The notes beneath the pieces are model-generated. The model saw only the letters and a list, made by a program, of their open reading frames with translations. It searched no databases and was not told the DNA's origin. Both the position numbers and the translations under genes were made by a program. A DNA stretch of 64,000 nt from Nisaea sp. (GTDB lineage Bacteria > Pseudomonadota > Alphaproteobacteria > Thalassobaculales > Thalassobaculaceae), in the NCBI RefSeq assembly GCF_034670185.1, contig NZ_JAXMNY010000001.1:124001-188000 (forward strand). Reading direction: 5' to 3'. The stretch's first letter is position 1. The number at the start of each line of letters is the position of its first letter. Below are positions 44,984-53,328 of this stretch, piece after piece.

Positions 44984-46804
44984 TCAGCCCTCCGTCTTCA
45001 CGGGTAGTGCGGCGGCCTTACCCTCGGGGCCACCCTCGACGATGACCTTGCGGAACATGCCGCTGTCGGCGTGGTAGGAAAGATGGCAATGGAACGCCCA
45101 CTGGCCTGGAGCATCGACCTCGGTCTCCATGAAGACAGTCGTTCCGGGCGCGACACTGACCACGTGCTTGATCGGATTCCATTTTCCCTTGCCGGTATCA
45201 AGGATCGACCACATGCCGTGCAGGTGCATCGGGTGGGTCATCATGGTCTCGTTGACGAACTTGAAGCGGACCCGTTCTCCATATTGCAGCCGGATCGGCT
45301 CGGCGTCGGCATATTTGATGCCGTTGATCGACCACATGTAACGCTCCATGTTGCCGGTCAGGCGAAGTTCGATTTCGCGGGTCGCCTCGCGATGGGGGTA
45401 GAGCGGCTTCTGGGTCCTCAGATCATTGTAGGAGAGGAACTTGCCGCCGTTCGCCGCTGCCGGCATGAGGCCGCTACCCGGAGCGTAGAACGGGTCGGAG
45501 CTACCCATGTTCATGGTGCTGTGGTCCATGCCTTTCATGGTGGAGCCGTCCGGCATCGCATGTGTGCCGCCGGGCATGTTCATGGTGCTGTGGTCCATGC
45601 CTTTCATGGTGGAGCCGTCCGGCATCGTATGTGTGCCGCCGGGCATGTTCATGGTGCTGTGGTCCATGCCTTTCATGGTGGAGCCGTCCGGCATTGTATG
45701 AGTGCTGCCGGACATGTTCATCGAGCCGTGGTCCATGCCTTCATGCGCCATGCCCATATCCGCCATCGTCAGAAGTGGAGGCTTCCGGAGGTCAGGAACA
45801 TCGCCTTTCATTCCTTCCGCCGTGGCAAGTGTTCCGCGGACGGACGAAGTCCGTCCCATGGATTCCGCGAAGACAGAATAGGCCTTGTCCTCTGTTGGCT
45901 GGATGAGAACGTCGTAAGTCTCGGCAACGGCAATCCGGAACTCGTCGACCGGAACCGGCAGGACATTGTTCCCGTCCGCCTGCACGACCGTCATTTTCAG
46001 ACCAGGTATGCGGATGTCAAAGTAAGTCATGGCCGATGAATTGATGAAGCGCAGTCGGACACGTTCTCCCGGCGTGAACAGGCCGGTCCAGTTCTGTGCC
46101 GAGCTTTTGCCGTTGATCAGCGGGGTAAATCCCTGAAGATCCTCGATGTCGGTGGGCATCATCCTCATATCGCCCCAGGCGCCTCGTTCGGAGAGCGCCG
46201 CGTCGAGACCCATTTCTTTCGAGTCTTTCAGGAAGTCGAACAGGGTGCGCTGCTGCCGGTTGTAGTAGTCCGGCATCATTTTCAGATTGCGCATGATGCG
46301 ATCACCGCTATGCGGATGCGCGTCGGTCAGCTGGACCACGTATTCGCGGTCATAGCGGAACGGCTCGCGCTTTTTCGGCTCGATGACGATCGCGCCATAG
46401 GCCCCGTCCGGTTCCTGGAAGCCGCTGTGGCTGTGAAACCAGTAGGTGCCGCTCTGGGTAATCGGGAAGCGGTAGGTGAAGGTCTCGCCCGGCGCGATAC
46501 CGTCATAGCTGATCCCTGGCACGCCATCCTGCTCAAAGGGCAGGATCAGGCCGTGCCAGTGGATCGAGGTCGGCTCGGAGAGGTTGTTGGTCACATTGAT
46601 GGTGACATCCTCGCCTTCCTTGAAGCGCAGGACAGGCCCGGGCGTGGCGCCGTTATAGCCGATCCCGATCCGCGTGAAGGTGCCGGTGTCGACGGGGACC
46701 CGGTCGACGGTGAGATTGTATTCGCCGGCGGCGGCGGCGCCAGAAAGCGCGGCCGCCAGACCGGCACCGAGCAGAGAGGCCCGGCGCAACAGTCCGATTG
46801 TCAT
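44984..46804 (-). CDS. copA: Copper-resistance multicopper oxidase CopA
   Basis: CopA oxidises Cu(I) in the periplasm. The 606-residue protein begins with a Tat-like signal (LLRRASLLGAGLAAALSGAAAAG). Copper ligands lie in SIHWHGLILP, WFHSHSGFQE, THPMHLHGMW and WAFHCHLSYHADSGMF. A Met/His-rich insert near residues 360-440 is built of three 23-residue repeats (MNMPGGTHTMPDGSTMKGMD type) plus flanking variants. It is followed by copB after 3 bp and preceded by a cupredoxin gene. The start at 46804 has a weak GGAA site. Confidence 0.95.
   Translation of the reverse strand: MTIGLLRRASLLGAGLAAALSGAAAAGEYNLTVDRVPVDTGTFTRIGIGYNGATPGPVLRFKEGEDVTINVTNNLSEPTSIHWHGLILPFEQDGVPGISYDGIAPGETFTYRFPITQSGTYWFHSHSGFQEPDGAYGAIVIEPKKREPFRYDREYVVQLTDAHPHSGDRIMRNLKMMPDYYNRQQRTLFDFLKDSKEMGLDAALSERGAWGDMRMMPTDIEDLQGFTPLINGKSSAQNWTGLFTPGERVRLRFINSSAMTYFDIRIPGLKMTVVQADGNNVLPVPVDEFRIAVAETYDVLIQPTEDKAYSVFAESMGRTSSVRGTLATAEGMKGDVPDLRKPPLLTMADMGMAHEGMDHGSMNMSGSTHTMPDGSTMKGMDHSTMNMPGGTHTMPDGSTMKGMDHSTMNMPGGTHAMPDGSTMKGMDHSTMNMGSSDPFYAPGSGLMPAAANGGKFLSYNDLRTQKPLYPHREATREIELRLTGNMERYMWSINGIKYADAEPIRLQYGERVRFKFVNETMMTHPMHLHGMWSILDTGKGKWNPIKHVVSVAPGTTVFMETEVDAPGQWAFHCHLSYHADSGMFRKVIVEGGPEGKAAALPVKTEG
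45506..45750. repeat. Three 69-bp tandem repeats plus a partial unit, within copA
   Basis: Units start at 45506, 45575 and 45644 with near-perfect identity, and a diverged partial fourth begins at 45713. Each encodes 23 residues rich in Met and His on the minus strand. Spacing is exactly 69 bp. The near identity suggests recent expansion by slippage or unequal crossing over. Confidence 0.95.
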
Positions 46805-46862
46805 GGATGAGTTCCAGTCGAATATATGGTTATCGGCAGCTCTGCGACTGCGCATGCGTGCG

Positions 46863-47420
46863 TCAGTGGCTCAGTTTGACCTTGCCGTGCATACCGGTCT
46901 CGTAGTGGCCTGGTACATTGCAGGCGAATTCGAGGTCTGCATGCTTCGGGAAGGTCCAGACGATCTCGCCGGACTTGCCTGGCTCCAGCAGCACGCTGTT
47001 TGCCTCGTTATGCATGCCGTGTCCCATGGACGCTTGCATGGCCTTCGCCGCCTCAAGGTTAATGCGATCCGGCTCGAGTACGCCGTGCTCCATCATCATC
47101 ATCATTTCCGGACGGTGGGCCTCGTGCATCGCCGCCGTGGCGATGTTGAATTCATGCACGAATTCGCCGGCGTTGCGGACCACGAAGCGGATGGTCTCGC
47201 CTTCCTTTATGTCCAGTGATTCAGGCTCGTAATAATTGTCGTACATGGTGATTTCGATGGTTCGGGAGACCTTGGCGGGGTCACCCGGCTTGCCGATTTT
47301 CATGTCGTGCATACCGTGACCGCCGCCATGCGAGCCGGCGGCGAGGGCCAGGCCGGAGGTGAGCAGGGCAAATGAAAGGCTGGCGCCAAGGACAGCGCCA
47401 AGGATTCTGGAAGAGGACAT
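46863..47420 (-). CDS. Exported cupredoxin (copper resistance, plastocyanin-like)
   Basis: The 185-residue protein (ATG at 47420, AAGGAACAC site) has a signal peptide (LGASLSFALLTSGLALAAG), a His/Met-rich linker (HGGGHGMHDMKIG), then a cupredoxin fold: IRFVVRNAGEFVHEFNIAT gives one His. EFACNVPGHYETGMHGKVKL gives the Cys-His-Met set of a type 1 copper site. A Met-rich insert (EMMMMMEHG) may bind more copper. It precedes copA on the same strand and likely shuttles copper to it. Confidence 0.9.
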   Translation of the reverse strand: MSSSRILGAVLGASLSFALLTSGLALAAGSHGGGHGMHDMKIGKPGDPAKVSRTIEITMYDNYYEPESLDIKEGETIRFVVRNAGEFVHEFNIATAAMHEAHRPEMMMMMEHGVLEPDRINLEAAKAMQASMGHGMHNEANSVLLEPGKSGEIVWTFPKHADLEFACNVPGHYETGMHGKVKLSH

Positions 47421-47502
47421 GTGTGTTCCTTCACGAACTGAATAGATTTCTGAATTCAGCGGCCCGGCCGGATGGCGGGCGCCTGAAGTGATTGAAATCC
47501 GG

Positions 47503-47868
47503 TCAGATACGTGGAGGCGGTGTCTCGGCGGCTGGACTGATTCCCCGGAGCTGCGCATCCGGCGTGGTGAAGAGTGAGAAACCGACATGGCCCACCGACA
47601 CCATGTCTCCGGTGTCCGGAGGATAAAAGCCGGTGTGGCAGTGGGATGCGGTCAAGTCAGCGCATGTCGTCATCCGATTGTCCGAACATCCGGTGTCCGG
47701 GCAAAATGCGGCACTGATCCGAGCGATTTCTGCATGATCTATCGGCGCGCCAACGGCGTTATCGACAGCCGCGCTCGAGATGCCATCACGTGCTGGCATG
47801 CCGTGCCCGAACGACGGGAGCGCCGTCATCAGCAGGATCGCTGCCGCTATGAATGTTGTCCGCCACAT
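47503..47868 (-). CDS. Small exported Cys/His-containing protein of the copper operon
   Basis: The 121-residue product (ATG at 47868) begins with a signal peptide (WRTTFIAAAILLMTALPSFGHG) and a mature part with five cysteines in AAFCPDTGCSDNRMTTCADLTASHCHTG-like spacing, with Met and His interspersed. I do not recognise a family. It lies 82 bp before the cupredoxin gene, same strand. The ribosome site is weak. It may be a small copper-binding or sensing protein. The alternative is a spurious frame, but the clear signal peptide argues for a gene. Confidence 0.55.
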   Translation of the reverse strand: MWRTTFIAAAILLMTALPSFGHGMPARDGISSAAVDNAVGAPIDHAEIARISAAFCPDTGCSDNRMTTCADLTASHCHTGFYPPDTGDMVSVGHVGFSLFTTPDAQLRGISPAAETPPPRI

Positions 47869-47925
47869 GATGTCGTTTGTGAGGCTTCCACCGACTGGAA
47901 GGTCAAGCCGCAATTTAGACCTTCT

Positions 47926-48846
47926 TTACTTCCCCCACTTCAGCGCTATCGGATCAACCTCCCGCGCAAGTTCCAGCAACTGCGCCCGGGTTTCTGGATG
48001 CAGCGGCGCCACCGGGTGCCGTACATGCTCGCTCGCAATCACCCCGCCGTCCTTCATCACCGCCTTGCTGGCGCGCCAGCCGCACTGGCGGTTCTCGAAA
48101 TTGATCAGCGGCAGCAGGCGTTCGTAAACCCGCTTCGCTTCCGCCCGGTCGCCCTTGAGATGCGCTGCGATGGCGGGGCGGATCAGGTCGGGGATCATGG
48201 CGGAGGTCATCGAGCCGGTGGCGCCTGCATCAAGATCGGCGAGCAAAGTGATCGCTTCCTCGCCATCGAACGGGCCTTCGATGGCATCGCCGCCGGCCTC
48301 GATCAGGGCGCGCAGTTTTGCCGCCGCCTGGGGCACCTCGATCTTGAACAGCTTCACCTGCTCGATCTCATTCGCCATGCGCACCAGCAAGGGCACCGAA
48401 AGGGCAACGCCGGAGAGTGGCGCGTCCTGCACCATGATCGGGATACCGCCGGCCTGGCTGGCGCGCCCGAAATGCTCGACCATGCCGGTCTCATCCGCTT
48501 TCAGCGCTGCGCCGTGATAGGGCGGCATCATCATCACCATAGCAGCCCCCATCGCTGTCGCCTCGCGCGCCCGTGTCTCGACGATGCCGGTGGAGAAATG
48601 GGAGATGGTGACGATCACCGGAACGCGGCCCGCCGTGTGCTCAAGGCAGAGCCTGGTCAGGTCCGCCCGCTCGGCATCGCTCAGGAGGAATTGCTCGGAG
48701 AAATTGGCGAGGATGCAGATCCCGTCCACACCCTGATCCACCATGCAGTCGATGACGCGCTTCATGCTTTCGAAATCGACCGCTCCATCATCGGTGAAGG
48801 GCGTCGGCGCGACCGGCCAGATGCCGGAATAGGGTTTGCTGGTCAT
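47926..48846 (-). CDS. Dihydrodipicolinate synthase family protein
   Basis: The 306-residue TIM-barrel protein belongs to the DapA/NAL superfamily: GIWPVAPTPFTDDGAVDFESMKRVIDCMVDQGVDGICILAN, MVMMMPPYHGAALKADE with the active-site Tyr region, and LFKIEVPQAAAKLRAL with the likely Schiff-base Lys. It departs from true DapA (GTTGE is replaced by ILANFSEQ), so it is more likely a keto-acid sugar lyase or aldolase. It stands alone, with no catabolic neighbours. Confidence 0.88.
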   Translation of the reverse strand: MTSKPYSGIWPVAPTPFTDDGAVDFESMKRVIDCMVDQGVDGICILANFSEQFLLSDAERADLTRLCLEHTAGRVPVIVTISHFSTGIVETRAREATAMGAAMVMMMPPYHGAALKADETGMVEHFGRASQAGGIPIMVQDAPLSGVALSVPLLVRMANEIEQVKLFKIEVPQAAAKLRALIEAGGDAIEGPFDGEEAITLLADLDAGATGSMTSAMIPDLIRPAIAAHLKGDRAEAKRVYERLLPLINFENRQCGWRASKAVMKDGGVIASEHVRHPVAPLHPETRAQLLELAREVDPIALKWGK

Positions 48847-49044
48847 GGTGTTTTTCCTCCCGCAGTTCTTTTGTACGCAAGATGAGCCGATCCGGGACCC
48901 GTGTCACTTCCCGATCCACGCAGTGTGTTACGTCGTCTGTGATATGATCTTGGGATATAATTCTGGCGTTGGGGTGCATTTGGCGTCATCACACCGCCGC
49001 ACGCGCAATACGACTGAAGACGAGGATTGAAGGAGCTTCCTGAA

Positions 49045-50043
49045 TTGACGGACGCGTCACACGCCGCCGCACCTGTTAACGACGCCCCGTTCGTGGTCGC
49101 GGCGCTTTACAAATTCACCGCCCTGCCGGATTTCGAAGCTCGCCAGCCAGCATTACTGGAAGCCTGCCGGATGGCCGATGTGTACGGCACGCTTTTACTA
49201 GCGTCCGAAGGCATCAACGGCACCATTGCCGGCAGCCGGAGCGGCATCGATGCAGCGCTTGAGCATGTTCGCAGCATTCCCGGCTGTGACGATCTGGAGC
49301 TGAAGGAATCCTTCGCCTATGTGAATCCGTTCTTTCGCATGAAGGTGCGGCTGAAAAAAGAGATCGTCACGATGGGCGTGCCGGACATCGACCCGCGCGA
49401 AACCGTCGGCACCTATGTCGAGCCTGACGCCTGGAACGACCTGATCAGCGACCCGGATGTCATCCTGATCGATACCCGAAATGCCTATGAAGTCGGTATC
49501 GGCACTTTCAAGGGGGCAATCGATCCCGACACAACTACTTTCCGCGAGTTTCCGGGCTGGTTCAGGGATCAGGAGAGCCTGTCTCCCGAGGCCGTGCGCG
49601 GTAAGAAGGTGGCGATGTTCTGTACCGGCGGTATTCGCTGTGAGAAGGCCACAGCGTTCGTCAAACAACAGGGCATCGAGGATGTCTTTCATCTGAAGGG
49701 CGGGATTCTGAAATATCTCGAAACCGTTCCCCCGGAAGAGTCGCTATGGGAAGGGGAGTGCTTCGTCTTCGACCAGCGCGTGTCGATAAAACACGGCCTT
49801 GAACTCGGCAGCTACGATATGTGCCATGCCTGCCGCATGCCCATTGATGAGCAGGGCAAGGCTTCATCCCTTTATGTCCCCGGTGTTTCTTGCCCGTCCT
49901 GTCACAGCACCAGCGACGACAGGCAGAAGAGGCGTTTCGAGGAGCGTGAACGTCAGGTGGAATTGGCGGAGCAGCGGGGCGAGAAGCATATCGGTAGCGC
50001 GCATAAAGTGCCGTCAACCGGCTCCGGGGAGCAAAGTGACTGA
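49045..50043 (+). CDS. trhO: tRNA uridine(34) hydroxylase TrhO (rhodanese-related)
   Basis: TrhO hydroxylates U34 of some tRNAs. The 332-residue protein has the N-terminal acylphosphatase-like part (LLLASEGINGTIAGS), the rhodanese domain with VILIDTRNAYEVGIGTFKGAIDP and the Cys loop MFCTGGIRCEKATAF (Cys193), then a C-terminal segment with zinc-like Cys pairs (CHACRMP and CPSCHS). The start is taken as TTG at 49045, preceded by GAAGGAG. A TTG at 49027 is also in frame. It overlaps the following GST gene. Confidence 0.9.
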   Translation: MTDASHAAAPVNDAPFVVAALYKFTALPDFEARQPALLEACRMADVYGTLLLASEGINGTIAGSRSGIDAALEHVRSIPGCDDLELKESFAYVNPFFRMKVRLKKEIVTMGVPDIDPRETVGTYVEPDAWNDLISDPDVILIDTRNAYEVGIGTFKGAIDPDTTTFREFPGWFRDQESLSPEAVRGKKVAMFCTGGIRCEKATAFVKQQGIEDVFHLKGGILKYLETVPPEESLWEGECFVFDQRVSIKHGLELGSYDMCHACRMPIDEQGKASSLYVPGVSCPSCHSTSDDRQKRRFEERERQVELAEQRGEKHIGSAHKVPSTGSGEQSD

Positions 50044-50725
50044 AGGCCCCGCCATCAACGGGCTGGAGACTTCAGGCAGCCCGCTTCCCGTTCTCTATTC
50101 TTTTCGCCGCTGTCCCTATGCCATGCGTGCGCGACTGGCCCTGACGGTAAGCCTGCAGGATTGCGCACTCCGCGAAGTTGTCTTGCGTGACAAGCCCGCG
50201 GAGATGCTGGAGCTTTCGCCAAAAGGAACGGTCCCGGTCCTGCACTTGCCCGACGGGCAAGTGTTGGAACAGAGCCTCGACATCATGCGGTGGACGCTTG
50301 CGCGCCATGACCCGGAAGGCTGGCTCAGCCCGGAGACCGGGAGCGTGGTGGAAATGGACGCGCTAATCGCCGATTGCGACGGGGGCTTCAAGCATCATCT
50401 CGACCGCTACAAGTATTCCGTCCGGTATGGGCCGGAAACCGATCCTCTCTATCATCGCGGTGAGGGTGCGGTTTTCCTGGGGCGCTTGAACGAGCGTCTG
50501 AAAGTCCAGTCTCAATTGTTCGGCGCCCGGCCGAGCCTTGCGGACTATGCGATATTCCCGTTTGTGCGCCAGTTCGCCAATACCGGCCGGGACTGGTTCG
50601 ATGCCCAGCCTCTGGCCGCCCTGCAAGCCTGGCTCTCAGGTCATCTGAGCTCGGACATTTTCCAGTCGGTCATGCGCCGGAGGGAAGGCACTGATGGCGC
50701 TGCGGCGCAGAGACTGCTGCGCTGA
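50036..50725 (+). CDS. Glutathione S-transferase-like protein
   Basis: The protein (229 residues from the GTG at 50036, GGGGAG site) has a thioredoxin-like start, VLYSFRRCPYAMRARLALTVSLQDCALREVVLRDKP, where RRCPYAMRAR is a CPxx active site as in Omega/glutaredoxin-like GSTs. KGTVPVLHLPDGQVLEQSLDIMRWTL holds the cis-Pro and GSH-binding Ser. Its start overlaps the trhO stop, so the two are coupled. The longer upstream frame is only the shadow of trhO. Confidence 0.87.
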   Translation: MTEGPAINGLETSGSPLPVLYSFRRCPYAMRARLALTVSLQDCALREVVLRDKPAEMLELSPKGTVPVLHLPDGQVLEQSLDIMRWTLARHDPEGWLSPETGSVVEMDALIADCDGGFKHHLDRYKYSVRYGPETDPLYHRGEGAVFLGRLNERLKVQSQLFGARPSLADYAIFPFVRQFANTGRDWFDAQPLAALQAWLSGHLSSDIFQSVMRRREGTDGAAAQRLLR

Positions 50726-50749
50726 AATCACGGCTTCGGTGGGCCGGGA

Positions 50750-51124
50750 CTAATGAAAGCTCGCCTCGTCGCGGAGGGAGCAGAGATTACCGTCCGGGTC
50801 GGTGAAGTTGGCGATTGTGCCCCACGAATAGGTCTCTATCTCTATCGCGACACCCTTGGCCCGAAGTTCTGCCGCGGTTGCTTCTACATCCTCGACATTG
50901 AAACGAAGCTTGGTCGGGTTTTGTTCGAGGCTTTTCCGTGCAGCAGGAGCCGGGCCGCCGACCTCGATCATCAGGTACGCGTCGCCGAGGGCGCAGCAGG
51001 TGAGGTGCGATCCGGGTTCGTCCTTTGTGTACATCACCGCAAGGCCGAGCGTTCCTGTGTAGAATTCCACGCAGCCCTCGTAGTGACTGGTGAAGAGTAT
51101 GATACCGTGGCGGGTAAAGTTCAT
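50750..51124 (-). CDS. VOC family (glyoxalase-like) protein
   Basis: The 124-residue protein has two beta-alpha-beta modules of the vicinal oxygen chelate fold: GIILFTSHYEGCVEFYTGTLGLAVMYTKDEPGSHLTCCALGDAYLMIEVGG and FNVEDVEATAAELRAKGVAIEIETYSWGTIANFTDPDGNLCSL. Metal ligands at the usual His/Glu places are only partly visible. Members include glyoxalases and resistance proteins; the role here is unknown. It stands alone and is convergent with the GST gene. Confidence 0.9.
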   Translation of the reverse strand: MNFTRHGIILFTSHYEGCVEFYTGTLGLAVMYTKDEPGSHLTCCALGDAYLMIEVGGPAPAARKSLEQNPTKLRFNVEDVEATAAELRAKGVAIEIETYSWGTIANFTDPDGNLCSLRDEASFH

Positions 51125-51218
51125 CGTCGTGCTTCCTTAATCGGTGCTCTGAGCCTTGTTCCGGGCGCAGCGCCTGCATGAACTGGCGAGCAGTCGTCCA
51201 ATGTCTCGGGACTGAGCC

Positions 51219-52265
51219 TCAACCTTGCAGCAGGGCATGGAGGCCGTAGTAAAGGATGAAGGCGTTGACGAAGGCGAGATAGTAGAGGCCGGTCATGAAA
51301 TAGGCCTCCATCTGTGGCGACTTTGTGGAGAGCACCAGGATGTCACGTGCATCGGTCGGGCCCCGGACGATTAGCACGAAAAGGACGGCATTAATCATCA
51401 GGTGGCCAATCGCATCGACCAGGCCAAACTCGAAAATGCCGAGGACCAGCAGGGTCTGGAATGCGAAGGCAATCAAGCGGGTCGCCACCGAAGCCGCGCC
51501 CAACAAGGTGAAGATGATCACGAACTCCACAAACCCGGCCAGCACCATGTAGATCTCGGGGTCGATACCCATCAAAATCCCGGGGTGTTTGGCCAGCAGC
51601 GGATAGGTCCAATCCGGAAAGGCGAATTTCTCGATAGAGAGCCAGAGAAAATTGATGCCGGTGGCAGCGTAAAGGGTCACAAAGCCAGATTTCTTCCAGC
51701 CATATGAGGTGCTGGCGGTCGCCATGAAAAAATAGGCGATGGCCGGGAAGATCAGGTAGTCGATCAGATGGAAAACGCCGAAATCGTGCAGTGCCAGGGC
51801 GTAGAGCAGCAGGATTCCCGCACCTAGTAGCGGCGTGGTCCTCCGGCTCACGGCGCAGAGCGCAATGGCGAGTTGGAACCAGGGCACCCAGTCCTGATCG
51901 GCGGCCAGCTCTGGCGCGAGGTAGAAACTGTTCCCGCCGAATTCGGCCATGGCCCACGCCGATGCAAAGAACAGACCTGCCGCCCCACGCATAATCAGGA
52001 TCGAAAGCCCGTCGAAGACCTTCAGCCGCTGGTGGAACGCGTCCATGATACCGTGACGCAGTGCGATACGGTCGATCACGAAGAACAGGTACACAAGGGC
52101 GACAGAGATCAGGAAGAAAGTTACGAAAGTGGAGCTCAGTACGGCGTCGATGGACTTGGGCTGGGCCGAAACGTCGAAAGGCTCAAACCACTTGATATGT
52201 GCCGCCGCGGGCGAAGCGATCGTCATTGTCGCAAGCAGGATTGCGAGGGTACGGACCATCTTCAT
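51219..52265 (-). CDS. Polytopic membrane protein of unknown function
   Basis: The 348-residue protein begins with a signal-like segment (TLAILLATMTIASPAAAHIKWFEPFDV), then about eight to nine hydrophobic helices. LIMRGAAGLFFASAWAMAEFG and TGINFLWLSIEKFAFPDWTYPLL resemble DoxX-type quinol-oxidase-like proteins, but I cannot name the family. The AHIKWFEPFDV start after the cleavage site is distinctive. It ends near the VOC gene and is divergent from the second CIA30 gene. No partner is obvious. Confidence 0.75.
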   Translation of the reverse strand: MKMVRTLAILLATMTIASPAAAHIKWFEPFDVSAQPKSIDAVLSSTFVTFFLISVALVYLFFVIDRIALRHGIMDAFHQRLKVFDGLSILIMRGAAGLFFASAWAMAEFGGNSFYLAPELAADQDWVPWFQLAIALCAVSRRTTPLLGAGILLLYALALHDFGVFHLIDYLIFPAIAYFFMATASTSYGWKKSGFVTLYAATGINFLWLSIEKFAFPDWTYPLLAKHPGILMGIDPEIYMVLAGFVEFVIIFTLLGAASVATRLIAFAFQTLLVLGIFEFGLVDAIGHLMINAVLFVLIVRGPTDARDILVLSTKSPQMEAYFMTGLYYLAFVNAFILYYGLHALLQG

Positions 52266-52499
52266 TGCGAACTGTCCTTTTCCACGTCGGTGGTGACCTT
52301 CTGAGCCTTGGAAAACCGGCTGGTAGATATTGTGCTCCCTGCCGGAGACAGTCACCGCGATCTTGATGATGAGCAGATTCAATATGGTTAACGCTCAGCT
52401 TATAGGTGAGGAATATACTTCGATGATCGAGGCATCAACTTTCAATTTGAGGTGTCGGAGACCTTTCCGGATGCGGGCGCAGGCCTAACTCTCCGTGTC

Positions 52500-53123
52500 A
52501 TGTGTTTCTATCTGCCAAACAGAATCCTCATCTCTCGCCGCAAAATCATTAGGTTCCTCGGCGGGATAGGGGCTACCTCACTCTTCCCTGGGACATTCGC
52601 CATGGCTTCCGGCTCTCCGGTTATCGACGATCTTTCTCATCCGCATCCGCAGTCGTCTCGCGGCACGCACTGGCAACTCGTCTCCGATCAGGTGATGGGC
52701 GGCGTTTCGGCGGGAGAGATGACGCGGGAGACAGTCGACGGCCACGTGGCGCTTCGCATGCGTGGCGAGGTGAGCCTCGAAAACAATGGCGGCTTTCTGC
52801 AGCTGGCGCTTGATCTCAATCCGGACGGGGCTCCGATGGACGCATCCGGCTGGAAAGGGATCGAGCTGCAGGTGCGGGGTGCGGGGGAGGCTTACAATCT
52901 GCACCTGCGCACCGAAGACATGACGCGTTCCTGGCAATCCTATCGCGCGGATTTCATCGCCAACCCGGACTGGCATACCGTTCGGCTCGATTTTGCCGAT
53001 TTCGAGGCCCATCGACTGGAGGCGCCGCTTGATCTGTCCAAGCTCCGGCGCATCGGTCTCGTGGCCATCGGCCGGGCTTTCGACGCCGATCTGGCGCTGG
53101 CAGGGGTGCAATTCTACGCCTGA
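52500..53123 (+). CDS. CIA30-family protein, copy 2
   Basis: The 207-residue protein (ATG at 52500; a GTG at 52452 is also possible) has an RR-containing signal-like head (ISRRKIIRFLGGIGATSLFPGTFAMA), perhaps Tat-type, and a CIA30 domain: WQLVSDQVMGGVSAGEM, GEVSLENNGGFLQLAL, GIELQVRGAGEAYNLHLRTEDM and IGLVAIGRAFDADLALAGVQFYA. It is a paralogue of the gene at 38545-39120. Export and a role in redox-protein assembly are inferred only. Confidence 0.82.
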   Translation: MCFYLPNRILISRRKIIRFLGGIGATSLFPGTFAMASGSPVIDDLSHPHPQSSRGTHWQLVSDQVMGGVSAGEMTRETVDGHVALRMRGEVSLENNGGFLQLALDLNPDGAPMDASGWKGIELQVRGAGEAYNLHLRTEDMTRSWQSYRADFIANPDWHTVRLDFADFEAHRLEAPLDLSKLRRIGLVAIGRAFDADLALAGVQFYA

Positions 53124-53328
53124 GATTCGCGTCGAAGAATTCCTTTATCTCCGTCTCCATGACGCGCGTCGGGCAAGGCTGCCGTTGAGAAGGTTTCAAT
53201 TTGAGCTAATGTCGCGAAAATATCGTTATTATCCAAAGACTTTCTTCCGATTAAGTTGAGCATTATAGTGTGACGTGCGCCGGAACTTTGTCCGACCGGC
53301 TGCGCCTGCATGGGGAGTGCTTTGGAGA

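Noticed and set aside
45506..45750. Regular repeats considered as a CRISPR array
   Set aside because: Units are 69 bp with no spacers, in frame within copA, and encode Met/His motifs.
47926..48846. Calling the DHDPS-family gene dapA
   Set aside because: The GTTGE-type motif of DapA is replaced and no lysine-pathway genes are adjacent, so a keto-acid lyase/aldolase role is as likely.
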